5,874 bases of DNA, taken from Microbacteriaceae bacterium. GTDB taxonomy: Bacteria; Actinomycetota; Actinomycetes; Actinomycetales; Microbacteriaceae. A model generated the notes under the pieces. The model made no database searches. It was not told where the DNA came from and saw only the letters and a list, made by a program, of their open reading frames with translations. Positions 4,446 to 5,874 of the stretch are shown piece by piece. The position numbers and the translations under genes were made by a program. Every line of letters starts with the position of its first letter. The first letter of the stretch is position 1. The stretch is taken from contig JAKONM010000174.1 in assembly GCA_022701925.1 (NCBI GenBank), positions 1-5,874 of the forward strand, in the 5' to 3' direction.

Positions 4446-5874
4446 GGTCGCGGGCGTCGTCACCACGGCCGCCCAGTACCGGGCGCTCGGGCGGCTGGAC
4501 GAGGCGCAGCGGCTGCTGCAGGACGCGCTGGCGGAGCAGCCCGACTCCCCCGAGCTGCTGACCGAGCTGGCCGCGGTGCTGCGCGCGCAGGGCGACCTGC
4601 CGGGCGCGGAGGCGGCGGCGCGGGCCGCGGTGGCGCAGGCGCCGCAGTGGACGCCGCCGATGCTGCGGCTGGCCCTGGTGCTGCTGCAGACGCGGCGCAG
4701 CGACGAAGCCGCGGCACTGGCGGCGACGGTGATCGGCCTCGAGCCGGGGAACGCGGGCGGCTGGGAGGTGCTGGCGCTGTCCGGTGCGGACCGGCGCACC
4801 GCACGCGACCGGGCGGTGGCCCGCGACGCGATCCGGCGCGCGATCGCGCTGGACCCCGAGCGCGCAGAGACGCGCTGGAGCGCGGCCGTGATCGAGCACG
4901 CGTTCGGCGACGTGGGCGCGGCGCGTCGGGCCGTCGAGGAGGGCCTGGCGATCGACCCCGTGTCGACCCGGCTGCTGGCGCTGCGGGCCGAGTACGCGCC
5001 GGTCGCGGCCCAGCCCGCGCTGCTCGTGGACGTGCTGATGGCGGATCCCGGCGCCGAGGAGCCGCGGCAGCTGCTGGACGCGGCGACGACCTGGGAGCGG
5101 CGGCTGGCGCTGACCCCCGCGACGCTGCTGCCCGCCCTGGTCGCGACGGTCGCCGGAGCGGGCGCGGGCGTCGCGGCCGTCGTGCTCGCGGTGCTCGCCG
5201 TCGGGGTCGGGCTGCTGGTGCTGCGCCGCTGGCGGCGCCGCAGCGCGGTGCTGCCGGAGGGCTACCGGATGGTGCGCGCCGCCGCGGCGCGGGGCACCGG
5301 CGCGATGCGGGTGCTGCTCGTCGTGTCCGCCGCGGCGACGGTGTCCGGGGCCCTCGCCGCCCTCGCCGTGCCCCTCCTGTCCGGGCTGCTGCTGGGCGCC
5401 GCCGTGCTCGCCGGCGGCGGCGCGGTGCTGGCGGTGGTGCCGGACGACCAGCGGGTGCTCGCCGTCGCCCGTCGCCGCACGGGCCGGGTGCGCGGCGGCA
5501 CGGCCTGGCGCTACGGCGGCCTGCGGCAGGAGCTGACGCTGTGGTCGGCGATCGGGCTGGGCGTCGTCGCGCTCGCCGGCGTCGCGACGAGCGGAGCGGC
5601 CGTGCTGCTCGCCACGGGCGCCTGCCTGGTGCTGCTGATCGTGGAGGCGGTGAACGCCGGCGTGAACGCGCCGCAGCGCTACCTGCGGGCGCTCGGGGTG
5701 CGCTACCGGCTGCTGATCGCCGCCGCGATGACGCTGGCGGTGCTGGCCACCGGCCTGGCGGTGCTCACCGGCCGCAGCGCAGCGGACCTCGAGCCCGACC
5801 CGGACCCGACGGCCACCATCCGGCTGCCCTCGTTCACGGCGCCGCCGACGGTGCGGCTGCCCTCGATCGACGTG
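4435..5874 (+). CDS. TPR-repeat multi-pass membrane protein (3' end outside window)
   Basis: The frame is open from GTG 4435 to the last base (480 residues, no stop), so the gene continues beyond the window. The N-terminal 180 residues form five TPRs: about 5-38, 39-72, 73-106, 107-143 (three residues longer) and 144-177. The helix-ending Pro recurs at 36, 70, 104, 141 and 175, and small residues at consensus positions (A12, A24, A31 in the first). A membrane domain follows, with hydrophobic segments at about 230-264 (one long or two), 291-315, 316-336, 370-404 (probably two) and 427-446, separated by Arg-rich loops. After this comes a Pro/Asp-rich tail with a short repeat. No alternative start includes the first TPR; there is no Shine-Dalgarno, and the 11-bp overlap implies translational coupling to the AAA+ gene. 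It probably anchors or receives the ATPase at the membrane through TPR contacts. No enzymatic domain is seen. Confidence 0.85.
   Translation, partial: MPSEVAGVVTTAAQYRALGRLDEAQRLLQDALAEQPDSPELLTELAAVLRAQGDLPGAEAAARAAVAQAPQWTPPMLRLALVLLQTRRSDEAAALAATVIGLEPGNAGGWEVLALSGADRRTARDRAVARDAIRRAIALDPERAETRWSAAVIEHAFGDVGAARRAVEEGLAIDPVSTRLLALRAEYAPVAAQPALLVDVLMADPGAEEPRQLLDAATTWERRLALTPATLLPALVATVAGAGAGVAAVVLAVLAVGVGLLVLRRWRRRSAVLPEGYRMVRAAAARGTGAMRVLLVVSAAATVSGALAALAVPLLSGLLLGAAVLAGGGAVLAVVPDDQRVLAVARRRTGRVRGGTAWRYGGLRQELTLWSAIGLGVVALAGVATSGAAVLLATGACLVLLIVEAVNAGVNAPQRYLRALGVRYRLLIAAAMTLAVLATGLAVLTGRSAADLEPDPDPTATIRLPSFTAPPTVRLPSIDV
5821..5865 (+). repeat. 12-bp direct repeat encoding RLPS in the membrane protein tail
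   Basis: CGGCTGCCCTCG occurs at 5821-5832 and again at 5854-5865, in frame and 33 bp (11 codons) apart. It encodes T-[IV]-R-L-P-S-[FI] twice within a Pro-rich tail. With two copies just before the window edge it may be the start of a longer tandem array or a duplicated linker; only two copies can be seen. Confidence 0.6.

Noticed and set aside
3123..4799. Long minus-strand frames opposite the AAA+ gene and the following gene (2615-3688, 3123-4799, 3713-4426, 4423-4899)
   Set aside because: No recognisable motifs, and they lie opposite genes with intact Walker and TPR signatures.
5262..5501. Small minus-strand frame opposite the membrane domain
   Set aside because: Low-complexity Arg/Ala/Thr/Ser sequence, lying within the coding frame of the membrane protein; a shadow.

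Overview
This is a very GC-rich window with dense, almost exclusively G/C third codon positions, GTG starts and short or overlapping gene junctions. It looks like a high-GC actinomycete-type chromosome. A Thermoleophilia/Solirubrobacterales relative is my best guess, but that rests on style and remembered homologues, not on a marker gene. I see no mobile element, RNA gene or CRISPR array.

Layout. (1) Positions 2-1758 hold the 3' part of an OmpR-type response regulator gene, coupled by a 4-bp GTGA overlap to a complete membrane histidine kinase gene with an unusually long ATP lid. (2) Positions 1816-2568 encode a TetR-type repressor with an ideal Shine-Dalgarno sequence. (3) On the minus strand, 3014-2595, lies a small secreted phospholipase A2 of the bacterial/fungal PLA2 family. 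It is tail-to-tail with the TetR gene (26 bp gap) and head-to-head with the next gene. (4) Positions 3138-4445 encode a TPR-AAA+ ATPase. (5) Overlapping it by 11 bp, from 4435 and still open at the window end, is a five-TPR multi-pass membrane protein. It is absent from simple stop-to-stop ORF lists because its stop lies beyond the window.

The most interesting part is the right half. A cytoplasmic TPR-AAA+ ATPase is translationally coupled to a TPR-bearing integral membrane protein, which suggests a membrane-docked ATPase machine whose substrate is unknown. The 123-bp divergent region between this operon and the secreted phospholipase gene contains a perfect 13-bp AT-rich palindrome (AAAGAA-G-TTCTTT). 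It lies where it could control both directions. A TAGGCT -10-like box sits so close to the ATPase start that the mRNA may be leaderless. Whether the phospholipase, the TetR regulator and the ATPase module work together is not shown by the sequence; only their adjacency is.
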